Positions 8,132 to 16,847 of a stretch of DNA of 64,000 bases are shown piece by piece. Position 1 is the stretch's first letter, and each line of letters starts with the position of its first letter. Source of the DNA: Brevibacterium casei CIP 102111 (GTDB lineage Bacteria > Actinomycetota > Actinomycetes > Actinomycetales > Brevibacteriaceae); assembly GCF_900169275.1 (NCBI RefSeq), contig NZ_FXZC01000005.1, positions 1 through 64,000 on the forward strand, given 5' to 3'. The notes beneath the pieces are model-generated. The model worked only from the letters and a program-made list of their open reading frames with translations. It was not told the DNA's origin and did no database searches. The position numbers and the translations under genes are program-made.

Positions 8132-9634
8132 ATGAAGTCTCCGCGCACCGCCCTCTGGGTCGCAGCCGCCGCTGCCCTTACCCTCGTCCTCTCCGCGTGC
8201 TCGGCGGGCGCCTCCGATCCCGGATCGGACGAGCAGCGCGATTCGATGGCGATCGCCTTCACCGCCGAACCGGTCAACCTCGACTTCACCTCGACCTCGG
8301 GGGTCGCGATCCCCGAGGCTCTCATGGAGAACGTCTACGAGTCCCTCGTCCGCCTCGACGAATCCGGTGAGATCCAACCGGCACTCGCCGAGGACTGGAC
8401 GGTGTCCGAAGATCGGAAGACGTACACCTTCACCCTCCGCGAGGGAGTGAAGTTCTCCAACGGAGCAGACCTCACCAGCGAGGACGTCAAGTTCTCCTAC
8501 GAGCGAGCGAAGAACGAGTGGACGAATGCGCTCGGGGCGAAGATGGACGTCGTCGACTCGATCGCCACTCCCGACGACTCCACGGTCGAGATCACGCTGG
8601 CCACACCGTCGAACCAGTGGCTGTTCAACCTCACGACACTCATCGGGGCCGTCTTCGACACCGAGGGCACCGAGGACCTCGCGAACGAGGCGATCGGCAC
8701 GGGACCGTACGCGATCGAGAAGTTCACGCGCGGGCAGTCGATCGACTTCGTCGCGCGCGACGACTACTGGGGCGAGGCCCCGGCGGTGAAGAACGTCGAG
8801 TTCAAGTACTTCACGGACGCCGTCTCCGCCGCGAACGCCCTGAAGTCCGGCGAGATCGACGTCGTCTCCAACCTCCAGGCCCCGGAACTCGCCGGGGACT
8901 TCCAGAGCGCGGACTACCAGATCATTTCGGGCACGACGAACGGCGAGGTCGTGCTGACGATGAACAACGCCGACGGGATCTTCAAGGACAAGCGCGCCCG
9001 TGAAGCGGTGATGTACGCGATCGACCGCAAAGCCGTGCTCGACACCGCATGGGCCGGATACGGAGAGCTCATCGGATCGATGGTCCCGCCGACCGACCCC
9101 TACTACGAGGATCTCACCGGGGTGTGGCCCTACGACCCCAAGAAGGCGAAGCAGCTCATCGACGACGCCGGGCTCACCGGCGAGGAGTTCACCTTCACCG
9201 TGCCCAACCTGCCGTACGCGAAGGCGATCTCCGAGATCGTGTCCTCGCAGCTGAGCGAGGTCGGTCTCACCGCGAAGATCGAGACGCAGGAGTTCCCCGC
9301 AGTGTGGTTGGACAAGACCTTCACGAAGCACGAGTACGACATGTCGGTGATCAACCACGCCGAACCCCGCGACATCCTCACCGTCTTCTCCTCCGACTAC
9401 TACACCGGCTACGACGATGCGAAGATCAGGGAGCTCGCGGAGAAGGCCGACACGGGCACCGAGGAGGAGTACATCTCCGGGATGAAGGACATCGCGCGCA
9501 CGATCACCGAGGACGCGGCCGCCGACTTCCTCTTCCTCTTCCCCAACCTCGTCGTCGCCAAGGCCGATGTCGCAGGCATCCCCGTCAACCGCGTCTCGGA
9601 TGCCTTCCGCATCGCCGACCTCAGCTGGAACTGA
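8132..9634 (+). CDS. ABC transporter substrate-binding lipoprotein, peptide/nickel type
   Basis: This 500-residue protein is a family 5 extracellular solute-binding protein (DppA/OppA type) that captures peptides or similar ligands outside the membrane. The N terminus MKSPRTALWV leads into a hydrophobic stretch and the lipobox LSAC with Cys23 as the lipidated residue. Typical blocks are YESLVRLDESGEIQPALAEDW, YTFTLREGVKFSNGADLTSEDV, IGTGPYAIEKF and VMYAIDRKAVLD. It is the first gene of a five-gene set with two permeases, a double ATPase and an amidase. The ligand cannot be read from the sequence. Confidence 0.94.
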   Translation: MKSPRTALWVAAAAALTLVLSACSAGASDPGSDEQRDSMAIAFTAEPVNLDFTSTSGVAIPEALMENVYESLVRLDESGEIQPALAEDWTVSEDRKTYTFTLREGVKFSNGADLTSEDVKFSYERAKNEWTNALGAKMDVVDSIATPDDSTVEITLATPSNQWLFNLTTLIGAVFDTEGTEDLANEAIGTGPYAIEKFTRGQSIDFVARDDYWGEAPAVKNVEFKYFTDAVSAANALKSGEIDVVSNLQAPELAGDFQSADYQIISGTTNGEVVLTMNNADGIFKDKRAREAVMYAIDRKAVLDTAWAGYGELIGSMVPPTDPYYEDLTGVWPYDPKKAKQLIDDAGLTGEEFTFTVPNLPYAKAISEIVSSQLSEVGLTAKIETQEFPAVWLDKTFTKHEYDMSVINHAEPRDILTVFSSDYYTGYDDAKIRELAEKADTGTEEEYISGMKDIARTITEDAAADFLFLFPNLVVAKADVAGIPVNRVSDAFRIADLSWN

Positions 9635-9646
9635 CCTGTCCCGACC

Positions 9647-10594
9647 ATGATCGCCTACGTCCTCGGTCGGCTCGTCCAGTTCCTCCTCTCCCTCCTCGTC
9701 GCCTCGGTGGCGGTGTTCGCCCTCATGAGCGTCCTGCCGGGCAATGCGGCGCAGGTGGCCCTGGGGACGAACGCCACGGCTGAGGCGGTGGCGGAGCTCG
9801 AGTCCCGCTACGGCCTCGATGAGCCGGCGCTCGTGCGCTACCTCGACTGGCTCGGCGGGATGGTCCGCGGGGACTTCGGAACGTCCTACGTCACCGGCGC
9901 CCCGATCACCCCGGTCATCGTCGACAGCGTCCAGGTCACCGCGATCCTCGTCGTCGCGGCGATCATCGTCGCCGTGCTCATCGCCGTGCCGCTGGGCACC
10001 TTCGCCGCCCTCGAGCAGCGCAGCTGGGTGGGGGCGACGATCTCGGCGCTCAGCCAGATCGGGATCGCGATCCCCAGCTTCCTCGCCGCGATCCTCCTCG
10101 TCATGGTCTTCTCCCTCACCCTCGGGTGGTTCCCCTCCCAGGGGTGGATGGCGCCGATCGAGGGCGTCGGCGGCTTCCTCGCCCGCCTCGTCCTCCCCGT
10201 CGTCTCCCTCGCCCTCGTCCAGGCGGCGATCCTCACCCGCTACGTCCGCTCCGCCGTCCTCGACGTCATGCGCGAGGACTACATCCGCACCGCCCGGGCG
10301 AAGGGGCTGACCCGGACCCGGGCGCTGTTCCGGCACGGACTGCGCAATGCGGCGATCCCGGTCATCACCGTCGCCGGGGTCCAACTCGCGACCCTGCTCG
10401 TCGGCGCCGTCGTCATCGAACAGATCTTCGTCCTCCCCGGCATCGGCTCCGAGCTCGTGCGAGCCGTATCCAACCGCGACCTCGTCACCGTCCAGGGCAT
10501 CGTCATGGTCCTCATCGTGCTCGTGCTCCTCATCAACTTCGTCGTCGACCTCCTCTACCCGGTCGTCGATCCGCGACTGAGGGCTGCCGCATGA
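9647..10594 (+). CDS. ABC transporter permease, DppB type
   Basis: This 315-residue integral membrane protein is the first permease of the dipeptide-type importer. It has an N-terminal membrane segment (about 9-30), a periplasm-side domain with LPGNAAQVALG and LESRYGLDEP, and further hydrophobic segments. The ATPase-coupling EAA-type loop is DVMREDYIRTARAKGLTRTRALFRHGLRNA. It starts 12 nt after the binding protein and overlaps the second permease by 4 nt. Confidence 0.94.
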   Translation: MIAYVLGRLVQFLLSLLVASVAVFALMSVLPGNAAQVALGTNATAEAVAELESRYGLDEPALVRYLDWLGGMVRGDFGTSYVTGAPITPVIVDSVQVTAILVVAAIIVAVLIAVPLGTFAALEQRSWVGATISALSQIGIAIPSFLAAILLVMVFSLTLGWFPSQGWMAPIEGVGGFLARLVLPVVSLALVQAAILTRYVRSAVLDVMREDYIRTARAKGLTRTRALFRHGLRNAAIPVITVAGVQLATLLVGAVVIEQIFVLPGIGSELVRAVSNRDLVTVQGIVMVLIVLVLLINFVVDLLYPVVDPRLRAAA

Positions 10595-11514
10595 GCGCGA
10601 CGAACCCACGCGACCGCGTCCACGCCGACGGCCTCCCGGCCGCCGAGCACGTCGTCGGTGCCGGCGATCCTAAGCGGCGTCCGCGCAGACGGATCGGAGC
10701 GCCGATGATCATCGGTGCTGTCCTCGTCGCCCTCGTCGTCCTCCTCGCCCTCGTCTCCTTCGTCTGGACACCCTACGATCCCGCTGCCGTCGACCCGGCA
10801 GCCCGGCTGCAGGCGGGCAGCCCTGCCCATCCCCTCGGCACCGACCGCTTCGGCCGGGACACCCTTACGTGGATCATGTACGGCGCACGGATCACACTCA
10901 TGGTCGGCGTCGTCGCCGTCGGCATCGCCCTGCTCATCGGCACCCCGATCGGGATCCTCGCCGCGGTCTTCGCCCAGTACCCCTGGGGTCAGTGGCTGGG
11001 CGCCCTGATCATGCGCGCCAACGACATCCTCCTCGCCTTCCCTGCCCTTCTGCTCGCCATCATCTTCGCCGCCGTCTACCAGCCGGGGACGGGCCCGGCG
11101 ATGGTCGCCGTCGGCATCGCCTCCATCCCCGGGTTCGCCCGTGTCGCCCGGTCGGGGACGATGCAGGTGCTCGGCTCCGAGTACGTCCGGGCAGCCCGCG
11201 CCGCGAACCGGGGCACCGCCGCGATCGCCGTCGTCCACGTCCTGCCGAACATCGCCGGCATGGTCATCGTCCAGGCGTCGGTGACGTTCGCGATCTCCGT
11301 CCTCGCCGAGGCGGGGCTCTCCTTCCTCGGCCTCGGCACCCAGGCGCCGGTGCCCTCGTGGGGGCGGATGCTCCAGGAGTCCCAGCAGTTCCTCGCCACC
11401 CGTCCCGAACTCGCGCTGTGGCCGGGCCTGGCCATCGCGGTGGCCGTCCTCGGCTTCAACCTCCTCGGCGACGGACTCCGCGACCGCTTCGACCCGAAGA
11501 TGGAGATGCGCTGA
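10591..11514 (+). CDS. ABC transporter permease, DppC type
   Basis: This 307-residue protein is the second permease. About 45 residues of basic N terminus (KRRPRRRIGA) precede the first membrane segment. HPLGTDRFGRDTLTWIMYGARITL is the DppC signature. The coupling loop is VARSGTMQVLGSEYVRAARAANRGTAAIAVVHVLPN. The ATG overlaps the stop of the first permease (ATGA), which selects this start over longer readings. The ATPase gene begins 1 nt after its stop codon. Confidence 0.94.
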   Translation: MSATNPRDRVHADGLPAAEHVVGAGDPKRRPRRRIGAPMIIGAVLVALVVLLALVSFVWTPYDPAAVDPAARLQAGSPAHPLGTDRFGRDTLTWIMYGARITLMVGVVAVGIALLIGTPIGILAAVFAQYPWGQWLGALIMRANDILLAFPALLLAIIFAAVYQPGTGPAMVAVGIASIPGFARVARSGTMQVLGSEYVRAARAANRGTAAIAVVHVLPNIAGMVIVQASVTFAISVLAEAGLSFLGLGTQAPVPSWGRMLQESQQFLATRPELALWPGLAIAVAVLGFNLLGDGLRDRFDPKMEMR

Positions 11515-11515
11515 G

Positions 11516-13261
11516 ATGACCGAGACCCTCGTCGACGTCGCCGACCTCACGATCACCCCGGCCGGAAGTGGGGAACCCGTCCTCGACTCCGTCTCTCTCC
11601 GGCTGGTCCCGGGGGAGCGGGTCGGGCTCATCGGCGAATCGGGGTCGGGGAAGTCCCTGACCGCGGCCTCGATCATGGGACTGCTTCCCGACGAACTCCA
11701 CGCGACGGGGACGATCCGCCTCGCCGGCTTCGACGGCGACGTCCTCACCGCGAGCGAGAAGCGGCTGGCCCGCATGCGCGCGGATCTCGTGTCGATGGTC
11801 TTCCAGGAGCCGATGAGCGCGCTCAACCCGCTCATGCGGGTCGGCGACCAGATCGCCGAGGCGCTGCGCCTCCACGGCGGCGTCCCCCGCGCGCAGGTCC
11901 CCGGACGGGTGCTCGAACTCCTCCGCGACGTGCGGATGCCCACTCCCGAGAGCGCCCGCCTGGCCTACCCGCACCAGCTCTCCGGAGGGCAGCGGCAGAG
12001 GGTCATGCTCGCGATCGCCCTCGCCAACGCCCCGCGGCTGCTCATCTGCGACGAACCGACGACCGCCCTCGACGTCACGGTGCAGAAGCAGATGCTCGAC
12101 CTCATCGCCGAAAGGGTCGACGCCGTCGGGGCGGGGCTGCTCTTCATCACCCACGACCTCGCCGTCGTCGCGGGACTGTGCGACCGGGTCATCGTCATGT
12201 ACCAGGGCCGCATCGTCGAGACCGGCACGGTCGAAGAGATCTTCACCGACCCGCAGCACCCCTACACCCGGGGCCTGCTCGCCTCCTCCGATCTCGACGC
12301 CACCGACGCCGACGGGCACCTCTTCACCCTGCGCACGGCACTCGACTACACGGGACCGGGCGAATACCCATCGGGGACGCCGGCCGGGAAGGCGACGACC
12401 GCCTCGGCGGCAGAGGAGGGCCTTGCGGACCCGCCGGGCCACGGCCCTTCGCCGCGCGGACGGGATGCATCGCCGCTCATCGAGGTCGCCGACGTCTCGA
12501 AGCTCTACCGTTCCGGGGGACTGCTGCGGCGGCGGGCTCCGGTGCGCGCACTCGACGGGGTCGGCTTCACGGTGGCACGGGGCCAGCGGCTCGGGATCGT
12601 CGGCGAATCGGGGTCGGGGAAGTCGACGCTGCTCAACATCCTCTCCGGTCTCGACCGACCGACGAGCGGCCATGTCCGCGTCGGCGACATCGCCGTCGAG
12701 TCGGCGTCCGCCTCGGCGCTGCGCCGTCTGCGCGAGGACCTCCAGATCGTCTTCCAGGATCCCTTCGCCTCCCTCGACCCGCGGATGCGGGTCGAGGACA
12801 TCGTCGCCGAACCGCTCATCGCCAAGGGCATCGGACGCGACGAGCGCCTCGCCGCGGTCGAGGCGATGCTCGCCGCAGTCGACCTCGACACCGCATCGAT
12901 GCGGCGCTACCCCCACCAGTTCTCCGGCGGACAGCGGCAGCGGATCTCGATCGCTCGGGCACTGGTCACCCGGCCCCAGATCCTCGTCGCCGACGAGCCC
13001 GTCTCCGCCCTCGACGTCTCCGTCCGGGCGCAGGTGCTCAACCTCCTCACCGACCTCGTCGACGACTACGCCCTCACCCTGCTCTTCGTCTCCCACGACC
13101 TCGGCGTGGTCAGGCATCTGTGCTCCGATGTCATCGTCATGAAGGACGGATGCATCGTCGAGGCGGGGACGACCGAGCAGGTCTACACCGCACCCCGAGA
13201 GGAGTACACGGCGAGCCTCATCGCCGCGACCCCGACCCTGGCCGACGCGCTCACCGGCTGA
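11516..13261 (+). CDS. Dipeptide ABC transporter ATP-binding protein, fused DppD-DppF
   Basis: This 581-residue protein contains two complete nucleotide-binding domains. The first has Walker A GESGSGKSL (about 41-49), signature LSGGQRQR and Walker B LLICDEPTTALD. A 70-residue linker holds the oligopeptide-transporter tail (PYTRGLLAS) and a low-complexity stretch with the GCCTCGGCG motif at 12401. The second domain has GESGSGKST, FSGGQRQRISIARAL and ILVADEPVSALD, then a second PREEYTASLIAATP tail. The fusion means both ATPases are made in equal amounts. It belongs to the same operon as both permeases. Confidence 0.95.
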   Translation: MTETLVDVADLTITPAGSGEPVLDSVSLRLVPGERVGLIGESGSGKSLTAASIMGLLPDELHATGTIRLAGFDGDVLTASEKRLARMRADLVSMVFQEPMSALNPLMRVGDQIAEALRLHGGVPRAQVPGRVLELLRDVRMPTPESARLAYPHQLSGGQRQRVMLAIALANAPRLLICDEPTTALDVTVQKQMLDLIAERVDAVGAGLLFITHDLAVVAGLCDRVIVMYQGRIVETGTVEEIFTDPQHPYTRGLLASSDLDATDADGHLFTLRTALDYTGPGEYPSGTPAGKATTASAAEEGLADPPGHGPSPRGRDASPLIEVADVSKLYRSGGLLRRRAPVRALDGVGFTVARGQRLGIVGESGSGKSTLLNILSGLDRPTSGHVRVGDIAVESASASALRRLREDLQIVFQDPFASLDPRMRVEDIVAEPLIAKGIGRDERLAAVEAMLAAVDLDTASMRRYPHQFSGGQRQRISIARALVTRPQILVADEPVSALDVSVRAQVLNLLTDLVDDYALTLLFVSHDLGVVRHLCSDVIVMKDGCIVEAGTTEQVYTAPREEYTASLIAATPTLADALTG

Positions 13262-13305
13262 GCCGAGACGCCGACCCGAGACCCACGACCGAGGAGAAGA
13301 GGACG

Positions 13306-14712
13306 ATGACGGCTCTGTCCGATCTGACCGCAGCGCAGATGGCCGCGGGATACGCCGAGGGGGAGTTCTCCCCGCTCGAGGTGCTCGCGAGCGTGCAGTC
13401 GCGGATGGATGCATGCGAACCCGTCATCAACGCCCTCCACCACCGTGACGACGAGCGCTCCCGTGAGGCCGCCGAAGCGAGCGCCCGCCGCTTCGCGGCC
13501 GGGGCTCCACTCGGACCCCTCGACGGGGTGCCGGTGACGATCAAGGAGAACATCGCGCGCAGGGGAGTGCCGATGCCGTCGGGCCATGCGTGGCTCGACG
13601 TGCCACTCGCCGACCACGATGCGCCGATCACCGAGCGGCTCACCGAGGCCGGGGCCGTCATCGTCGGATCGACGACGATGCCCGATTGGGGCATGCTCTC
13701 CTCGGGGGTCTCCTCGCTCCACGGCATCACCCGGTCCCCGCTCGACCCGAGCCTGACGACGGGCGGATCGAGCGCCGGTGCCGGTGCCGCGGCCGCGGCC
13801 GGCTACGGGCCCATCCACATCGGCTCCGACATCGGAGGATCGATCCGCCTGCCGTGCACCTGGCTCGGCCTCGCCGGCCTCAAGCCGAGTTTCGGACGGG
13901 TCCCGCTCGACGCCCCCTACATGGGCCGCTGCGCGGGCCCGATGGCGCGCACGATGGCCGACGTCGCCGCGGCGATGACCGTCATCTCCGCCCCCGACGA
14001 CCGTGACTGGACGCGGCTTCCCGCCGGCGCCGCCGATGGTGCCGATGCGTCATCGTCGCCGTTCGATCCTGCGGGCCTGCGCATCGGCCTCCACCTCGAC
14101 GCCGGGTGCGGGGTCCCTGCGACGTCGGAGACGACCGACGCGATCGCCGAGGCGGCCGCGGCATTCCGCACCGCCGGAGCCGAGATCGTGCCCGTCGCCC
14201 CCTTCATCGACGACGGTCTGCTCGCCGACATGGACCTGTTCTGGAGGGTCCGGTCGTGGAACGACCTCCGGGCGCTCCCATTCGCCGAACAGCAGCTCAT
14301 CCTGCCCTATATCCGGGAGTGGGCCCAGGGCGGGGCCGACGTCACGGGTTCGCGCCTCATGGAGTGCTACCACAGCGTGCAGGAGATCCGACGGCGCACC
14401 GTCGCTGCGACGGGCGACCTCGACCTCGTCCTCTCCCCGGTGGCCCCGGACGCGGCGTTCGCAGCCGAACAGCCGATGCCCTACCCCGATGCCACCGCGC
14501 CCATGGGGCACATCGGATTCACGATGCCCTACAACATGTCGGAGCAGCCGGCGGCGACCGTGCTCGCGGGATTCACCGGCGACGGGCGGACGATCGGCGT
14601 GCAGATCTCCGGACGCCGCTTCGCCGACGACCTCGTCATCGCCGCCGGCCGGTGGTTCGAAGCCGCCGCCGCCGTCCCCCTGCCGCGGCGCGCAGTCCTC
14701 GACGGAGTCTGA
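13306..14712 (+). CDS. Amidase signature family amidase
   Basis: This 468-residue protein is an amidase of the amidase signature family, a cytoplasmic amide C-N hydrolase. The Ser-cisSer-Lys triad is visible: Lys80 in PVTIKENI, the cis-Ser in TTGGSSAGAG (155-156) and the nucleophile Ser179 in GSDIGGSIR. It is not GatA in context, since no gatB or gatC is nearby. It follows the importer ATPase after 44 nt with its own GAGGAG-type site, so the operon may import an amide or amidated peptide and hydrolyse it inside. The substrate is unknown. Confidence 0.92.
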   Translation: MTALSDLTAAQMAAGYAEGEFSPLEVLASVQSRMDACEPVINALHHRDDERSREAAEASARRFAAGAPLGPLDGVPVTIKENIARRGVPMPSGHAWLDVPLADHDAPITERLTEAGAVIVGSTTMPDWGMLSSGVSSLHGITRSPLDPSLTTGGSSAGAGAAAAAGYGPIHIGSDIGGSIRLPCTWLGLAGLKPSFGRVPLDAPYMGRCAGPMARTMADVAAAMTVISAPDDRDWTRLPAGAADGADASSSPFDPAGLRIGLHLDAGCGVPATSETTDAIAEAAAAFRTAGAEIVPVAPFIDDGLLADMDLFWRVRSWNDLRALPFAEQQLILPYIREWAQGGADVTGSRLMECYHSVQEIRRRTVAATGDLDLVLSPVAPDAAFAAEQPMPYPDATAPMGHIGFTMPYNMSEQPAATVLAGFTGDGRTIGVQISGRRFADDLVIAAGRWFEAAAAVPLPRRAVLDGV

Positions 14713-14723
14713 GCGAGACGAGA

Positions 14724-14755
14724 ATCGCCGGGACTCCGACAGGAGTCCCGGCGAT
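14724..14755. terminator. Bidirectional hairpin between amidase and the next gene
   Basis: A perfect 14-bp stem (ATCGCCGGGACTCC against GGAGTCCCGGCGAT) encloses the loop GACA. It lies between two convergent genes. There is no T run on either side, so termination may depend on the stem alone or on other factors. Confidence 0.75.
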
Positions 14756-14774
14756 CACCGTCGGAGGGAGAGCG

Positions 14775-16730
14775 TCAGAAGTCGAAGAACTCGACGGAGA
14801 GCTTGTCGCCCTCGATCGTCACACTTCCCGACACCGACAGCGGATTCCCGTTCGAGAAGTACGAGGAGCCGCGCTGCTTTCCGTCGACGCTGAAGTCGAA
14901 GCTGCCGTTCTTCTCGGTGAAGAACGACCCCGTGTTGGTGTCACCGACCCCGAAGGAGGCCTTGACGTCGGGCATCTCCTTGATGTTCCACTTCGCGGTG
15001 TTCTTCTTCGCGAGCTCATCGAGCTTCTTGTCCGTGCCGCCGACCGGGATCTGCGTGGGGTCGAACTTGATGAACTTGCACTTGGGCTTGATGTCCTTGT
15101 TGTCGAAGCACTTCTCGAGCTCGGCATCGACCTGCTTCTGGACCTCCTTCTCGAAGTCCGGGGTCGGGGCGAGATCGAGGTTGAGTGTGAGCGGTGAGAC
15201 CTGCTCGCCGCTCGGCTGATCACCCGGGGCATAGGCCTGCGGGAAGTTCGCCGCAGCGGTGTCCGAGGCCTCGGAGACCCACTTGCTCGCAGGGATCGCG
15301 AACTCGTACTTGCCCGGGTAGACGGCGAAGGCCGTCGTGCCCGCCTGCGCCTTGTAGTCGGTGCCGTTGATCGTCAGTCCGTCAGCGGCGGGGACGTCGA
15401 GGGAGATGACGTGGAGCGCGGGCCCGGTCAGCGCCCACTTGTCGAAGAAGAGGTTCTGCTTGCCGTCCTTCTTCGCGGTGAGATCGACGTTGTAGTTCGC
15501 TCCGTCGAGCGTGTAGCTGACGGTGACCTTGCCGTTGTCACCGTCGACGTTCGAGGATTCGACCTTCGCGTTCTCGATCTTCGCCGGCGACGACTCGGTG
15601 AAGTTCGTCGACAGCAGGTCGAGGTTCGTGCCCTCAGGACGCGGGGACGGGGCGATCTTCTCCGCAGCGGCGAAGTCACCCTTGTTCAGCGCCGCGACGT
15701 AGTCCTCGGCAACCGAGTCCGGTCCGTAGTTGTTCTTGTTCACCGAGTTGACGACGAGAACACCGACGAGGACGAGCACGAGGACGAGGACGACGGCACC
15801 GAGGGCGATGAAGAGCGGCAGCTTCCCCTTCTTCTTCGGTGCCCGGGACTCTGCCCGGGTCGTCGCTGCGGTCGAACCGGCGAAACCGGGGGCCGGTGCC
15901 GGCTGCGGGAGGGCCTGGGACGACCCGGGTCCCGAACCCGTCCGCTGCCCCGAACCGGTCTGCTGCGGTCCGCTCTGGTAGGGGTCGGACTGGTTCTGGT
16001 ACGGACCCGCCGGGTTCCGGTACCCGCCGTTCTGCTCCGGTACGGCGGGGTAGCGGCTCGTGCCCTGTTCGTTCGAATAACCGCCGGGGCCGCCCTGCTG
16101 AGGACCGCCGTGCTGAGGACCGCCCTGCTGAGGACCGTTCTGCCCCGGACCGCCGAACTGGGGGCCGGGTGCGCCGTACTGGGGTGCGCCGGGCTGCGAT
16201 CCACCTTGGTCGGGTCCGCCGTACTGGGGTGCGCCGGGCTGCGATGGGGACCCGCCGAACTGCGGTGCCGACTGAGGACCCTGCTCATTGCGCGATCCCG
16301 ACCACTGTGGGCCGTTGTCGGCACCGGGGCCCTGCCCCTGCGGACCTCCGGCGCCCGGGCCCGACGGACCGCCGCTTTCGACGCGCGGCTGGGGAGTGGT
16401 CGTAACGCCGTCCGAAGTCTGCTGCGATCCGGGACCTCTGCCCTGGTCAGCGGCCCCGAACGGGGGAGCGTCGGAGCCGAACGACGTCTCGTCGGCTTCC
16501 TTCGCCGCGGTGTTCTGCGCATCACGATCCGCCGCGGGTTCCCGCGCATCACGGTCCGAGGAGAACGGGCTCGGCATCGCGACCGTCTCCTCACCTGCGG
16601 ACGCTCGGTTCGGACCGCTTCCCGAACCCGTCACGCCCGTGCTGCCCTCGCCGGTCGACGCGTCCGTGTTCCGGTGGGGAGGATCGTTCGGTGGGGGCGG
16701 AACATTCTGTTCGTCGTTCCCGTTGCTCAT
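14775..16730 (-). CDS. Hypothetical single-pass membrane protein with Pro/Gln/Gly-rich N-terminal tail
   Basis: I do not recognise a named family for this 651-residue protein. Residues 1-300 are predicted disordered and cytoplasmic, and include a Gly-Pro-Gln-rich repeat zone (about 120-215) with variants of GGPQQ and QPGAPQYG. A Lys-rich patch (AESRAPKKKGK) precedes one membrane helix at about 304-330. The extracytoplasmic part (335-651) starts with a segment like YVAALNKGDFAAAEKIAPSP, as in NTF2-like or TcaA-type envelope proteins, and has two Cys close together (KCFDNKDIKPKC). The lower start at 16730 is chosen because upstream codons have no matching composition. A role in envelope sensing or assembly is only a guess. 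Confidence 0.75.
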   Translation of the reverse strand: MSNGNDEQNVPPPPNDPPHRNTDASTGEGSTGVTGSGSGPNRASAGEETVAMPSPFSSDRDAREPAADRDAQNTAAKEADETSFGSDAPPFGAADQGRGPGSQQTSDGVTTTPQPRVESGGPSGPGAGGPQGQGPGADNGPQWSGSRNEQGPQSAPQFGGSPSQPGAPQYGGPDQGGSQPGAPQYGAPGPQFGGPGQNGPQQGGPQHGGPQQGGPGGYSNEQGTSRYPAVPEQNGGYRNPAGPYQNQSDPYQSGPQQTGSGQRTGSGPGSSQALPQPAPAPGFAGSTAATTRAESRAPKKKGKLPLFIALGAVVLVLVLVLVGVLVVNSVNKNNYGPDSVAEDYVAALNKGDFAAAEKIAPSPRPEGTNLDLLSTNFTESSPAKIENAKVESSNVDGDNGKVTVSYTLDGANYNVDLTAKKDGKQNLFFDKWALTGPALHVISLDVPAADGLTINGTDYKAQAGTTAFAVYPGKYEFAIPASKWVSEASDTAAANFPQAYAPGDQPSGEQVSPLTLNLDLAPTPDFEKEVQKQVDAELEKCFDNKDIKPKCKFIKFDPTQIPVGGTDKKLDELAKKNTAKWNIKEMPDVKASFGVGDTNTGSFFTEKNGSFDFSVDGKQRGSSYFSNGNPLSVSGSVTIEGDKLSVEFFDF

Positions 16731-16847
16731 CGCAGTCTGCTTCCTTAACTTCCGACACGCGCGTTCTGGCGCAATTGTACGTCCCGGACGTGGGAATCGC
16801 GTGGTCAATACCGCAATGTGCGCTTGCCGTCGGCGAAAATGGTACCG

